The notes under the pieces: generated by a model
What the model saw: the letters and a program-made list of their open reading frames with translations, nothing else
Databases searched by the model: none
What the model was told of the DNA's origin: nothing
Shown here: positions 17,588 to 25,406 of the stretch, one piece after another
Layout: every line of letters starts with the position of its first letter
Position numbering within the stretch: the stretch's first letter is position 1
Source of the DNA: Synechococcus sp. SP2 MAG
GTDB lineage: Bacteria; Cyanobacteriota; Cyanobacteriia; PCC-6307; Cyanobiaceae
Reading direction: 5' to 3'
DNA: 40,786 nucleotides
Assembly: GCA_030756895.1 (NCBI GenBank)
Contig: JAVBIX010000002.1
Location: forward strand, 1-40,786
Made by a program: the position numbers and the translations under genes

Positions 17588-19276
17588 TCAGGCTGCTCGC
17601 TGCTCCAACAAACTTGCCGCATAAGCCTGAGCATCATCAAAATCCCCTCCGGCCAATTCAGCCAATTCTTGGCGTCTGGCCTGAGTGTCCCGCAGATGGG
17701 ACACTCGCGAGCACGTTTCTCCATCCACCACCTCCTTGCTGACCCGGAAATGATGATCTGCTGCTGCTGCCACTAAGGGTTGATGGGTCACACAAAACAC
17801 CTGGCGATTCTTGGCCATGGTTCGCAGCAAATTGGCCATTTCCCCGCTCACGCGACCACTCACACCACTGTCGATCTCGTCGAACAACAAGGTGCTGGAA
17901 CCATCCACATCCGCCAGACAGGTTTTAAGCGCCAAAAGAAAACGCGACATCTCCCCTCCTGATGCCACCTCAGCTAGGGGAGCAAGGGGCTGGCCAGGAT
18001 TCGCGGAAAACAAAAAACAAATGGCATCTGCGCCTAGATCCATGGGCTCAACTGCAGAGAAATCCACCTGAAAACGCACATTTTCAAGGCCCATCGGCCG
18101 CAAATGGGTCGTTAATCGCTCCTCCAGGCAAGCTGCGGAAGCCCGTCGCAACGCTGTGAGCGACTGGTTGATGGAATCTCGATGCTTGCGCGCCTCCTGC
18201 TCCCGGTGGCGCAACTCCTCCAAAGCCGCGTCCGCACCACCCGCTGCCTGTTGATCGCGCAGCGCATCACGCCTCTCAATCAAGACCTTGAGTTCAACGC
18301 CATAACGCCGCTCTAAGCGTTTCAGTACAGCAAGCCGTTCTTGCAGCACACCCAATCGTTCTGGATCGCTCTCTAAGGAGGCTCCATATTCTTCAAGGCC
18401 CCGAATTAAATCGAGTAAACCAGCCTCCATATCAAGGCATTTCTCTGCAGAACCGCTCAGGGAGACATCAAGGATCTGCAATTGCTGCAGCTCATGGCAG
18501 CAGGCCGTGAGGTGATCCAAAGCCGATGGAGCCTGTTCAGCTCCGTCTTGAAGCCGGCCGATCAGAACAGCGAGGCCTTCGAGTAAGCGAACGCCATGGA
18601 CCAAGCGGTCTTGCTCTTGTTCGAGCTGTTGAATTTCAGCGGGATCATCAAGGAAAGCGGCCTCGAGTTCCATCAATAAAGCGTCTTGTTCCTCTTGCTG
18701 TTCCAGAAGACGAAGACGATCGCTCTCCACCTTCAACACCTCGGCATGGCAGTTCTGCCAAACCTGCCAACACTCACGCACGCTTTTTGCGCACTGCGCT
18801 AATGGCTCACCGCCCAGTCGATCAATCCAACGACGTTGCTGACCTGGATAGGCAAGCTGTTGAGTTTGACCCTGAACCGTGAGGTCGATCAACAAAGGCC
18901 TGAGCTGAAGCAATTGCTGCCGGTTCACGACAGTGCCATTCAGTCTTGAGCGACTGCTCAAGCGTTCGTCTTGACGCCGCCACTCTCGCGATAAGACCAA
19001 ATCACCGCCGTCATCGTCCAGTTGATGCTCTTGAAGCCAACGCCGCACGGCATGGTCCGGAGTGAAGGTCGCTTCAATCACGGCGCGATCACAACCCGTC
19101 CGCACCAACCGACCCGCAGACGTTCCCTGCATGCCACCAAGGAGTGCATCGAGTGCATCTAACAACAGCGACTTTCCTGCCCCAGTCTCACCGGTCAGCA
19201 CAGAAAAACCGTGTTCGAACGCCAGCTCCAAGCGCTCGATCAGTGCGATGTTGTCCAGTCTCAGACCGTTCAGCAC
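17588..19276 (-). CDS. recN: DNA repair protein RecN
   Basis: A 562-residue SMC-like ATPase for double-strand-break repair. The N-terminal half shows LRLDNIALIERLELAFEHGF and Walker A LTGETGAGKSLLLDALDALL. A long coiled-coil middle spans about residues 165-385 (for example LEQQEEQDALLMELEAAFLD). The C-terminal half carries the signature LAEVASGGEMSRFLLALK and Walker B STLLFDEIDSGVSGRVSGEM, then VFCVTHQPLVAAAADHHFRV. Length is normal for RecN. The start is GTG at 19276. It is divergent from the UbiB-like gene, with about 66 bases between starts, and precedes uvrA by 46 bases, so a recN-uvrA repair operon is likely. Confidence 0.97.
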   Translation of the reverse strand: MLNGLRLDNIALIERLELAFEHGFSVLTGETGAGKSLLLDALDALLGGMQGTSAGRLVRTGCDRAVIEATFTPDHAVRRWLQEHQLDDDGGDLVLSREWRRQDERLSSRSRLNGTVVNRQQLLQLRPLLIDLTVQGQTQQLAYPGQQRRWIDRLGGEPLAQCAKSVRECWQVWQNCHAEVLKVESDRLRLLEQQEEQDALLMELEAAFLDDPAEIQQLEQEQDRLVHGVRLLEGLAVLIGRLQDGAEQAPSALDHLTACCHELQQLQILDVSLSGSAEKCLDMEAGLLDLIRGLEEYGASLESDPERLGVLQERLAVLKRLERRYGVELKVLIERRDALRDQQAAGGADAALEELRHREQEARKHRDSINQSLTALRRASAACLEERLTTHLRPMGLENVRFQVDFSAVEPMDLGADAICFLFSANPGQPLAPLAEVASGGEMSRFLLALKTCLADVDGSSTLLFDEIDSGVSGRVSGEMANLLRTMAKNRQVFCVTHQPLVAAAADHHFRVSKEVVDGETCSRVSHLRDTQARRQELAELAGGDFDDAQAYAASLLEQRAA

Positions 19277-19342
19277 GGCGAAACCCGAGGTTCAATTAAC
19301 CGTAGCGACGGCTTCGGTCGTTTAGAAGGGATCACCAACGCA

Positions 19343-21217
19343 GTGGCGGCTGTGGCACAACACGAGCTAGGAGATTTCATTGAGGCCGCCGGTCTGCTCG
19401 AGTACGACCCGGCTGCGATCACGCGGATCTATGCCGGCCATCCGCAGCGCTTACTGCGCCGCCTTTGGCAAACCCTTGTCCCCATCGGGCTTTTACTGCT
19501 CGGAGTTGGTGTCGACAAGCTTCTAGGACTGCTTAGCAATCAAGAGCGAGCCCGAATGAGAGCAAGGGAATGTGCCAATTTGCTCGTTGATCTAGGTCCT
19601 GCTTTCATTAAGGCTGGCCAAGCGCTTTCCACGCGTCCAGACATCGTTCCTCCTGTGCTTCTCGAGGAACTGGCCCAACTCCAGGATCAACTTCCTGGCT
19701 TCGATAGCGACCTTGCCATGGCCTGCATCGAGGATGACCTCGGTGCACCAGTCGACAGCATTTATTCGGAACTCGATCGCGAACCGATTTCCGCGGCATC
19801 GCTTGGCCAAGTGCACCAGGGTTATCTCAAGAGCGGCCAAAAAGTCGCCGTGAAAGTACAACGACCTGGTTTGCGAGAACAAATCACACTTGACCTTTAT
19901 ATCGTTCGCAATATCGCTGCATGGCTTAATACCAATATCGGTCTTATTCGTAGCGATCTTGTTGCACTGATCGATGAATTAGGGAGTCGAGTCTTTGAAG
20001 AGATGGATTATCTCAATGAAGCGGACAATGCAAATAAATTCCGTGAATTGCACAAACAAAATCCACGCATTGCTGTCCCAGAGATCTTTTCAGAAGCTAC
20101 CAGTAGACGGGTGCTAACAATGGAATGGATCGATGGAGTCAAACTCACCAACCTCGAAGCTGTTCGGGAGTTAGGAATCGATCCCAATGACATGGTTGAA
20201 GTGGGTGTGAGCTGCAGCTTGCAACAGCTTCTTGAACATGGCTTTTTCCACGCTGATCCCCATCCTGGAAACCTTTTAGCGATGGCCGATGGTCGCCTTT
20301 GCTATCTCGATTTCGGAATGATGAGTGAGGTCAGCCGTGAGTCCCGAACCGGACTCATCCAAGCTGTCGTTCATCTTGTGAATCGTAATTTTGGAAAATT
20401 ATCCCAGGATTTCGTCACGCTCGGATTTTTAGCCGAAGACGTGAATTTGGAACCAATCGTGCCTGCTTTTGAATCCGTCTTCAGTCAAGCCATAGAGATG
20501 GGCGTAAATCGCATGGATTTCAAAAGTGTGACCGACGATATGTCTGGGGTGATGTACAAATTCCCCTTCCGCGTTCCTCCCTATTACGCTCTGATCCTCC
20601 GCTCTCTCGTCACACTTGAAGGCATCGCACTAAGCGTGGATTCGGAGTTCAAAATTCTTGGTGCTGCTTACCCTTATTTCGCTAGGCGTTTGATGGAAGA
20701 TCCTGATCCTCAATTGCGTCAAAGTTTGAAAGAGATGTTGTTCGAAGGTGATGCATTCCGTTGGACAAGACTGGAAGGTCTTGTTGCAAGTGCAGGGAGT
20801 CAAAGCCAATTAGATCTCGAATCGTTGCTCGATCAAGTACTCGACTTTCTGTTTTCAGCCAACGGCGGCATGCTCCGCAATCAATTGGTTGAAGCTGTAG
20901 CGGATCGTTTGGATGCCATTGGCTGGACAGCCCTACAACGCATCGGGCGCCGATTGCCACGCCCTTTGCAACCGCCGCTGCTCATGGATGTTCCTCCATC
21001 CCTCAACGAAGACAACTATCTCGACCTGGAACCGATCCGGCAGCTCATCAGCGTTTTACAGCAATTGCCAGGTTTCAATCCCGATCTTGTGTTTAGTCGA
21101 CTTCCTCGCTTGATTCGTGAACGCGATGCAAGACAAATGGGGGTTGCACTGGCGCAAGGATTAGCCGAACGCGGAGTTGTCCGCCTCGTTAAAGCAGCTG
21201 CAGGAAGTCCGAATTAG
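19343..21217 (+). CDS. UbiB/ABC1 family atypical protein kinase
   Basis: A protein of about 624 residues in the ABC1/ADCK/UbiB atypical kinase family. The family marker KAGQALSTRPDIVPPVLLEE and the Ala-rich loop PISAASLGQVHQGYLKSGQK are present. VAVKVQRPGLREQITLDLYI (ATP Lys), HADPHPGNLLAMADGRLCYL (catalytic loop) and LDFGMMSEV follow. A hydrophobic segment (TLVPIGLLLLGVGVDKLLGL) lies near residue 55. Members support quinone synthesis or membrane-lipid homeostasis; the precise role here is unknown. The frame stays open upstream to 19211 inside recN. I place the start at GTG 19343 because the extension overlaps recN; GTG 19352 is also possible. The DUF1400 gene follows after 22 bases. Confidence 0.9.
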   Translation: MAAVAQHELGDFIEAAGLLEYDPAAITRIYAGHPQRLLRRLWQTLVPIGLLLLGVGVDKLLGLLSNQERARMRARECANLLVDLGPAFIKAGQALSTRPDIVPPVLLEELAQLQDQLPGFDSDLAMACIEDDLGAPVDSIYSELDREPISAASLGQVHQGYLKSGQKVAVKVQRPGLREQITLDLYIVRNIAAWLNTNIGLIRSDLVALIDELGSRVFEEMDYLNEADNANKFRELHKQNPRIAVPEIFSEATSRRVLTMEWIDGVKLTNLEAVRELGIDPNDMVEVGVSCSLQQLLEHGFFHADPHPGNLLAMADGRLCYLDFGMMSEVSRESRTGLIQAVVHLVNRNFGKLSQDFVTLGFLAEDVNLEPIVPAFESVFSQAIEMGVNRMDFKSVTDDMSGVMYKFPFRVPPYYALILRSLVTLEGIALSVDSEFKILGAAYPYFARRLMEDPDPQLRQSLKEMLFEGDAFRWTRLEGLVASAGSQSQLDLESLLDQVLDFLFSANGGMLRNQLVEAVADRLDAIGWTALQRIGRRLPRPLQPPLLMDVPPSLNEDNYLDLEPIRQLISVLQQLPGFNPDLVFSRLPRLIRERDARQMGVALAQGLAERGVVRLVKAAAGSPN

Positions 21218-21239
21218 ATTCCTGCAAAAGATCAAGATC

Positions 21240-21809
21240 ATGCCCCGCAGATCCAGCCGCCAAACCATCTTGGGGCTTGGTGCCGCAATCGGTCTCAGCA
21301 TTTCATCTGCGCTACAACCGGCCCTTGCAGCCAAGGATGTTGCCCTCGTAAGCGGGGCCTACAAACGATCAATTTCTGTCAGCGACCTTGTTTATCTCGC
21401 AGACACTGGCAATGCCAGGGGCATTCTCTCTGATGTTCTTCGCCTCGGAAAACAGGATCCCAAAGAGGTCGCCAAATTACTGAATCAGAAGCTTGATCTT
21501 CCTTTAGTACTCACCAGCCGTTTGATGTCCACTCGCATTGGAGACGTCATCATCCGCCGTGTAGCAGCGATTATTTACCCCCTCAAAGCGCCTGATCCCT
21601 CAGTAAGTGTTCCTGCCATCCGAGCTGGCGTGATTAATGGTCTGCAAAAAGAGGAGGGTGGCCTCACCATGATCAATTTTCTAGATGCCTATCCGGCAGA
21701 CGTGATGGAAGTGAATATTCCTGCTCTGATCGGTTTGATCGAAAAAGCTGAATCCATTGCTGACTTGGTGAAATTCTTCTCCGATTCACCACTCGACGGT
21801 TTGAAATAA
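21240..21809 (+). CDS. Stand-alone DUF1400 protein, exported
   Basis: A 189-residue protein consisting of a signal peptide and a DUF1400 domain only. The N-terminus PRRSSRQTILGLGAAIGLSI has a basic region and hydrophobic core, with likely cleavage after ALA near residue 30. The mature part shows SGAYKRSISVSDLVYLADTG, ILSDVLRLGKQDPKEVAKLL and GGLTMINFLDAYPADVMEVN. It ends where an alpha/beta-hydrolase domain would begin in longer relatives, and no GxSxG motif is present. The segment near LTMINFLDAYP lines up with the DUF1400 part of the hydrolase gene at 13028-14542 in this window. The start is ATG 21240; the frame is open further upstream inside the UbiB gene. It may be a partner of a hydrolase or a truncated relic kept for another use. 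Confidence 0.85.
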   Translation: MPRRSSRQTILGLGAAIGLSISSALQPALAAKDVALVSGAYKRSISVSDLVYLADTGNARGILSDVLRLGKQDPKEVAKLLNQKLDLPLVLTSRLMSTRIGDVIIRRVAAIIYPLKAPDPSVSVPAIRAGVINGLQKEEGGLTMINFLDAYPADVMEVNIPALIGLIEKAESIADLVKFFSDSPLDGLK

Positions 21810-21874
21810 AGCGTTCGCAAAACCCGGCCACTCGGTCCAGACACATAGATTTCTGAAATTGTTGCTCTCTGCGG

Positions 21875-22981
21875 GTGTCCGTACTCAAGAACCTCCGCCG
21901 GCGTTTCACGGCCAAACCGGTCATGCAGGACTGGCCCGGACTCATCGAGGCCTATCGGTCTTGGCTTCCCGTTTCGTCTGCGACTCCAGTCATCACCTTG
22001 CACGAGGGGGCAACACCACTCATTCCGGTCCCATCGGTGGCGGAGCGAATTGGACGCGGAGTGAAGGTTTTCGTTAAGTACGACGGTCTTAATCCCACTG
22101 GATCCTTCAAAGACCGTGGAATGACCATGGCAATCAGCAAGGCCAAAGAAGCCGGCTGTGAAGCGGTGATTTGTGCCAGCACGGGCAACACCAGTGCTGC
22201 CGCTGCCGCCTATGCCCGTCGCGGCGGAATGCGAGCCTTCGTGTTGATCCCAGACGGATATGTCGCGCAAGGGAAACTGGCGCAAGCCTTGGTTTATGGA
22301 GCTGAAGTTCTGGCGATACGGGGCAATTTCGACCGTGCTCTAGACATCGTTCGCGAAGCAGCCGAGAAATACCCGATCACCTTGGTGAACTCGGTGAATC
22401 CTTACCGACTGCAGGGACAAAAAACCGCAGCCTTTGAAATTGTCGATGCCCTTGGAGATGCTCCCGACTGGCTATGCATCCCGATGGGAAACGCTGGAAA
22501 TATCACGGCCTACTGGATGGGATTCCAGGAATATCAGCAGGCTGGTCGCAGTCGGCGTTTGCCGAGAATGATGGGCTTCCAAGCCAGTGGCTCCGCGCCG
22601 CTGGTGAATGAAACCACCGTGAGTGATCCAGAAACAATCGCTACCGCGATTCGCATCGGTAACCCCGTAAACCGAGCAAAGGCGATTGCAGCCCGTAAGG
22701 CCAGCAACGGAGCTTTCCTGGCTGTCACCGATGCGGAAATCATCGATGCCTACAAACTTCTTGGTGGCCAAGAAGGAATCTTTTGTGAACCCGCCAGTGC
22801 AGCCTCGGTGGCGGGCTTAATGAAACGTGCAGCAGAGGTTCCAGACGGAGCAACGGTGGTCTGTGTGTTGACCGGAAATGGTCTCAAAGATCCGGACTGC
22901 GCCATTAACAACAATGACGCCTCCTTCTACGCCGATCTTGATCCCGATCTGAGCACCGTGGCCAAGGTGATGGGCTTCTAG
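21875..22981 (+). CDS. thrC: Threonine synthase ThrC
   Basis: A 368-residue PLP enzyme converting O-phosphohomoserine to threonine. Conserved blocks are EGATPLIPVPSVAERIGRGV, KYDGLNPTGSFKDRGMTMAI with the PLP Lys at about K79, ICASTGNTSAAAAAYARRGG, GNAGNITAYWMGFQEYQQAG and VCVLTGNGLKDPD. The start is taken as GTG 21875, because the NLRRRF segment appears conserved in related proteins as I recall them. ATG 21923 (MQDWPGLIEAYR) is a good alternative; neither has a clear Shine-Dalgarno. The gene reads towards the putative replication origin and is the last gene before it. Confidence 0.96.
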   Translation: MSVLKNLRRRFTAKPVMQDWPGLIEAYRSWLPVSSATPVITLHEGATPLIPVPSVAERIGRGVKVFVKYDGLNPTGSFKDRGMTMAISKAKEAGCEAVICASTGNTSAAAAAYARRGGMRAFVLIPDGYVAQGKLAQALVYGAEVLAIRGNFDRALDIVREAAEKYPITLVNSVNPYRLQGQKTAAFEIVDALGDAPDWLCIPMGNAGNITAYWMGFQEYQQAGRSRRLPRMMGFQASGSAPLVNETTVSDPETIATAIRIGNPVNRAKAIAARKASNGAFLAVTDAEIIDAYKLLGGQEGIFCEPASAASVAGLMKRAAEVPDGATVVCVLTGNGLKDPDCAINNNDASFYADLDPDLSTVAKVMGF

Positions 22982-23047
22982 AGCTCTTCATTGGAGGCCC
23001 AATGTCAGCAAAATCTGATCGGTTCAAAACAGAAACTGCCTGAGGAA

Positions 23048-23078
23048 TCCACTGATTTCCCCTTCAAAAAACAGTGGA
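23048..23078. repeat. Inverted DnaA-box-like pair
   Basis: TCCACTG (23048-23054) and CAGTGGA (23072-23078) are perfect 7-bp inverted copies around a 17-base spacer. The right copy extends to AGTGGAAAA, an 8/9 DnaA box on the minus strand. The left one is a weaker box. Confidence 0.6.
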
Positions 23079-23118
23079 AAACCAAGGACAACTCACCCCA
23101 TCAAACAGTCATGGGTAT

Positions 23119-23161
23119 TCCCCAGGCTGTGGGGACTGGGGAAAATGATCAATTCTCCCCA
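23119..23161. repeat. Four alternating TGGGGA/TCCCCA hexamers in the origin
   Basis: TCCCCA (23119-23124), TGGGGA (23130-23135), TGGGGA (23137-23142) and TCCCCA (23156-23161) form two back-to-back perfect 6-bp inverted repeats within 43 bases. The second encloses a GATC. The third copy extends to TGGGGAAAA, an 8/9 DnaA-box match in which one A is C. The array could be a set of variant DnaA sites or a site for another origin-binding protein. Confidence 0.65.
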
Positions 23162-23171
23162 TCGCTCTCTT

Positions 23172-23187
23172 CACGTTCCACAACGTG
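23172..23187. repeat. Perfect 6-bp inverted repeat over a DnaA-box-like site
   Basis: CACGTT (23172-23177) and AACGTG (23182-23187) flank CCAC. The repeat overlaps CGTTCCACA, a 7/9 match to the cyanobacterial DnaA box. Confidence 0.55.
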
Positions 23188-23236
23188 CTGGCTGCAAAAA
23201 CAGGCAATACAGGAGGGGTTTGAACTTGTTTCCCCG

Positions 23237-23245
23237 GTTTCCACA
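23237..23245 (+). promoter_or_regulatory. DnaA box (8/9 match)
   Basis: GTTTCCACA differs from TTTTCCACA only at the first base. It is the box closest to the AT-rich tract at 23261-23292, which suits a role in loading DnaA next to the unwinding element. Confidence 0.6.
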
Positions 23246-23260
23246 AGACCTACTACGGCT

Positions 23261-23292
23261 GTTTTAGTAGTTCTTTTAAAACAATAAAAACA
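23261..23292. other. AT-rich tract, candidate DNA unwinding element
   Basis: About 32 bases composed mostly of A and T (GTTTTAG, CTTTTAAAAC, AATAAAAAC), lying between the DnaA-box cluster and dnaN. It is the most AT-rich stretch in the putative origin and contains a partly self-complementary TTTTAAAA. Unwinding elements usually sit at one edge of the box cluster, as here. Confidence 0.5.
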
Positions 23293-23395
23293 GCCCTAAA
23301 GCCGGGGAACACGAAAAAAACGTGAAACCATTGCGCTTCTCCCGAGCCTGTGAAATCGTGAGGAGAGATTTGTTCACGCCGTTGACTCGGACCTC

Positions 23396-24553
23396 ATGAA
23401 ATTGGTCTGTTCCCAGGCAGAACTCAACGCAGCTCTGCAGTTGGTTAGTCGGGCTGTCGCCTCACGTCCAACCCATCCGGTGTTGGCCAATGTGTTGCTC
23501 ACCGCTGATGCCGGCACGGATCGGCTCAGCCTCACAGGATTTGATCTGAATTTGGGAATTCAGACGTCACTCCCTGCTTCCGTCGACAGCAGTGGTGCGG
23601 TCACACTGCCCGCCCGCTTGTTTGGTGAAATCGTCTCCAAGTTGTCCAGCGATTCGCCGGTGTCGTTGTCCAGTGACGCGGGCGCTGACCAGGTCGAGCT
23701 CACCAGCTCCAGCGGCAGCTATCAAATGCGCGGAATGCCTGCTGATGATTTTCCGGAGCTCCCGCTCGTGGAGAACGGCACAGCCTTGCGCGTGGATCCC
23801 GCATCCCTGCTGAAAGCCTTGCGTGCAACCTTGTTTGCAAGCAGTGGTGATGAAGCCAAACAGCTCCTCACAGGAGTGCATCTACGCTTCAATCAGAAAC
23901 GTTTGGAGGCCGCATCCACCGACGGTCATCGCTTGGCGATGTTGACGGTTGAGGACGCTTTGCAGACTGAAATCAGTGCTGATGAATCTGAGCCTGATGA
24001 ATTGGCGGTGACGCTGCCAGCACGCTCCCTGCGTGAGGTGGAGCGATTAATGGCGAGCTGGAAAGGAAATGATCCAGTCAGCCTGTTTTGTGAACGCGGT
24101 CAGGTCGTGGTGCTCGCGGCCGATCAAATGGTGACCAGCCGCACCCTGGAAGGGACCTATCCCAATTACCGCCAGCTGATTCCGGATGGTTTTAGTCGCA
24201 CGATTGATCTCGATCGCAGGGCTTTTATTTCCGCGTTGGAACGCATCGCCGTCTTGGCTGACCAGCACAACAATGTGGTCCGGATCGCTACTGAGCCAGC
24301 CACTGGATTGGTTCAGATCAGTGCTGATGCCCAAGATGTGGGCAGTGGCTTTGAGTCTTTACCGGCCGAGATCAAGGGCGATGCCGTGCAAATTGCCTTC
24401 AATGTGCGCTACGTGTTGGATGGCCTCAAAGCGATGGATTGTGATCGCGTCAGGTTGTCTTGCAATGCCCCAACGACGCCGGCGATCCTCACACCTTCCA
24501 ATGATGATCCTGGCCTCACCTACCTGGTGATGCCTGTTCAGATCCGTTCCTGA
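23396..24553 (+). CDS. dnaN: DNA polymerase III beta subunit (sliding clamp)
   Basis: A 385-residue sliding clamp that tethers DNA polymerase III to DNA. Three clamp domains of about 120-130 residues each are visible. Typical segments are LVSRAVASRPTHPVLANVLL, DLNLGIQTSLPA, GVHLRFNQKRLEAASTDGHR (the TDGHRL motif) and EGTYPNYRQLIPDGFSRTI. The C-terminal LVMPVQIR matches the conserved MPxR-type end that lines the protein-binding pocket. The start is ATG 23396. It is the first gene on the right of the putative origin and is read away from it, as expected for a highly used replication gene. The PRC-barrel gene follows after 16 bases. Confidence 0.98.
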   Translation: MKLVCSQAELNAALQLVSRAVASRPTHPVLANVLLTADAGTDRLSLTGFDLNLGIQTSLPASVDSSGAVTLPARLFGEIVSKLSSDSPVSLSSDAGADQVELTSSSGSYQMRGMPADDFPELPLVENGTALRVDPASLLKALRATLFASSGDEAKQLLTGVHLRFNQKRLEAASTDGHRLAMLTVEDALQTEISADESEPDELAVTLPARSLREVERLMASWKGNDPVSLFCERGQVVVLAADQMVTSRTLEGTYPNYRQLIPDGFSRTIDLDRRAFISALERIAVLADQHNNVVRIATEPATGLVQISADAQDVGSGFESLPAEIKGDAVQIAFNVRYVLDGLKAMDCDRVRLSCNAPTTPAILTPSNDDPGLTYLVMPVQIRS

Positions 24554-24569
24554 AACCGTTCACGACGCC

Positions 24570-25370
24570 TTGACTGTTCCGGACCAGCTCCTCTTGAGCG
24601 ATCTGTTGCACCACCGGGTGCGCTGTGATCAGGGCCTTGATCATGGGCCAGGGGTGATGGCCTGGATGCATCCGCCTGTGCATCGTCTGCTCGGTTGGGT
24701 GAGTCGCCCGTCTGCGTTGCGTACAAACCGAGATGTTTGGCGTCTTGATCAATGTCGTGGATTCGACGATCAACAGGTGTTTGTGAAGGGGGCTCCGGCA
24801 GAAGCTGATCAGATCACCTTGGATCGGTTGCCAACCCTTTTGGATGCCGATCTTCTCAACGCCGATGGAGAAAGGGTTGGCATCATCGCCGATTTGGCTT
24901 TCCTGCCAGCGAGCGGGCAGATCAGTCATTACCTCGTGGCACGGAGTGACCCTCGGCTGCCTGGAAGCAGTCGCTGGCGCTTGTTGCCGGATCGAATCGT
25001 TGACCAACAGCCTGGCTTGGTGTCCACGGCTATCCATGAACTCGATGATTTGCCTCTCGCTAGGGCCAGTGTTCGGCAGGATTTTCTGCAGCGCTCAAAG
25101 CAGTGGAGGGAACAGCTACAGCAGTTTGGTGACCGTGCTGGTGAGCGCCTGGAGGGGTGGTTAGAAGAACCGCCTTGGGACGAGCATCCTGCGGCTTCTG
25201 ACGCTGCGTCGTCTTATCCGACAGCAGCATCTCCTGTGGTGGACCCATTAGAGGATTGGGATGATGGCGATTGGCCTGATGAATCCCGGGTTGAGCGTGG
25301 CCGTTCCGTTCGAACGGATCCGATGGATCGAAATGATTGGCCTGATCACGAGGAAGATCCTTGGGTCTGA
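24570..25370 (+). CDS. PRC-barrel domain protein with acidic Trp-rich tail
   Basis: A 266-residue protein starting at TTG 24570, 16 bases after dnaN. The N-terminal half contains PRC-barrel-like units: SDLLHHRVRCDQG, and LLDADLLNADGERVGIIADL followed by HYLVARSDPRLPGSSRWRLL. A helical segment (RASVRQDFLQRSKQWREQLQ) comes next. The last 75 residues are acidic and rich in Trp-Pro pairs (LEDWDDGDWPDES, NDWPDHEEDPWV) and probably disordered. PRC barrels occur in photosynthetic reaction-centre H subunits and in RimM and often mediate protein contacts. No enzyme activity is suggested. Its position between dnaN and purL at the origin implies co-expression with dnaN; a replication link is only a guess. 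Confidence 0.82.
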   Translation: MTVPDQLLLSDLLHHRVRCDQGLDHGPGVMAWMHPPVHRLLGWVSRPSALRTNRDVWRLDQCRGFDDQQVFVKGAPAEADQITLDRLPTLLDADLLNADGERVGIIADLAFLPASGQISHYLVARSDPRLPGSSRWRLLPDRIVDQQPGLVSTAIHELDDLPLARASVRQDFLQRSKQWREQLQQFGDRAGERLEGWLEEPPWDEHPAASDAASSYPTAASPVVDPLEDWDDGDWPDESRVERGRSVRTDPMDRNDWPDHEEDPWV

Positions 25371-25406
25371 TCGTCGGCAACACTGGGTACAGATAAGTCA
25401 TCGGTT

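Larger units (their letters stand above)
22982..23395. other. Putative chromosomal replication origin (oriC) upstream of dnaN
   Basis: A 414-base gene-free spacer between thrC and dnaN. It holds three 8/9 matches to the cyanobacterial DnaA box TTTTCCACA: 23073-23081 minus, 23137-23145 minus and 23237-23245 plus. Three 7/9 matches lie at 23116-23124, 23153-23161 and 23174-23182. It also has several short inverted repeats, and an AT-rich tract at 23261-23292 that could be the unwinding element. Experimental work in Synechococcus elongatus placed the origin next to dnaN, and dnaA is unlinked in cyanobacteria, as here. An open frame at 22991-23287 is an artefact of the repeats. The region must also hold the dnaN promoter and leader. 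Confidence 0.8.

Noticed and set aside
22991-23287. Open frame of 98 codons between thrC and dnaN
   Set aside because: It runs through the repeats and DnaA boxes, has no family resemblance and low-complexity composition; the region fits an origin better.
24516-25037. Open frame of 173 codons on the minus strand over the PRC-barrel gene
   Set aside because: The plus-strand gene shows recognisable PRC-barrel motifs and tight spacing after dnaN; the minus frame shows neither.
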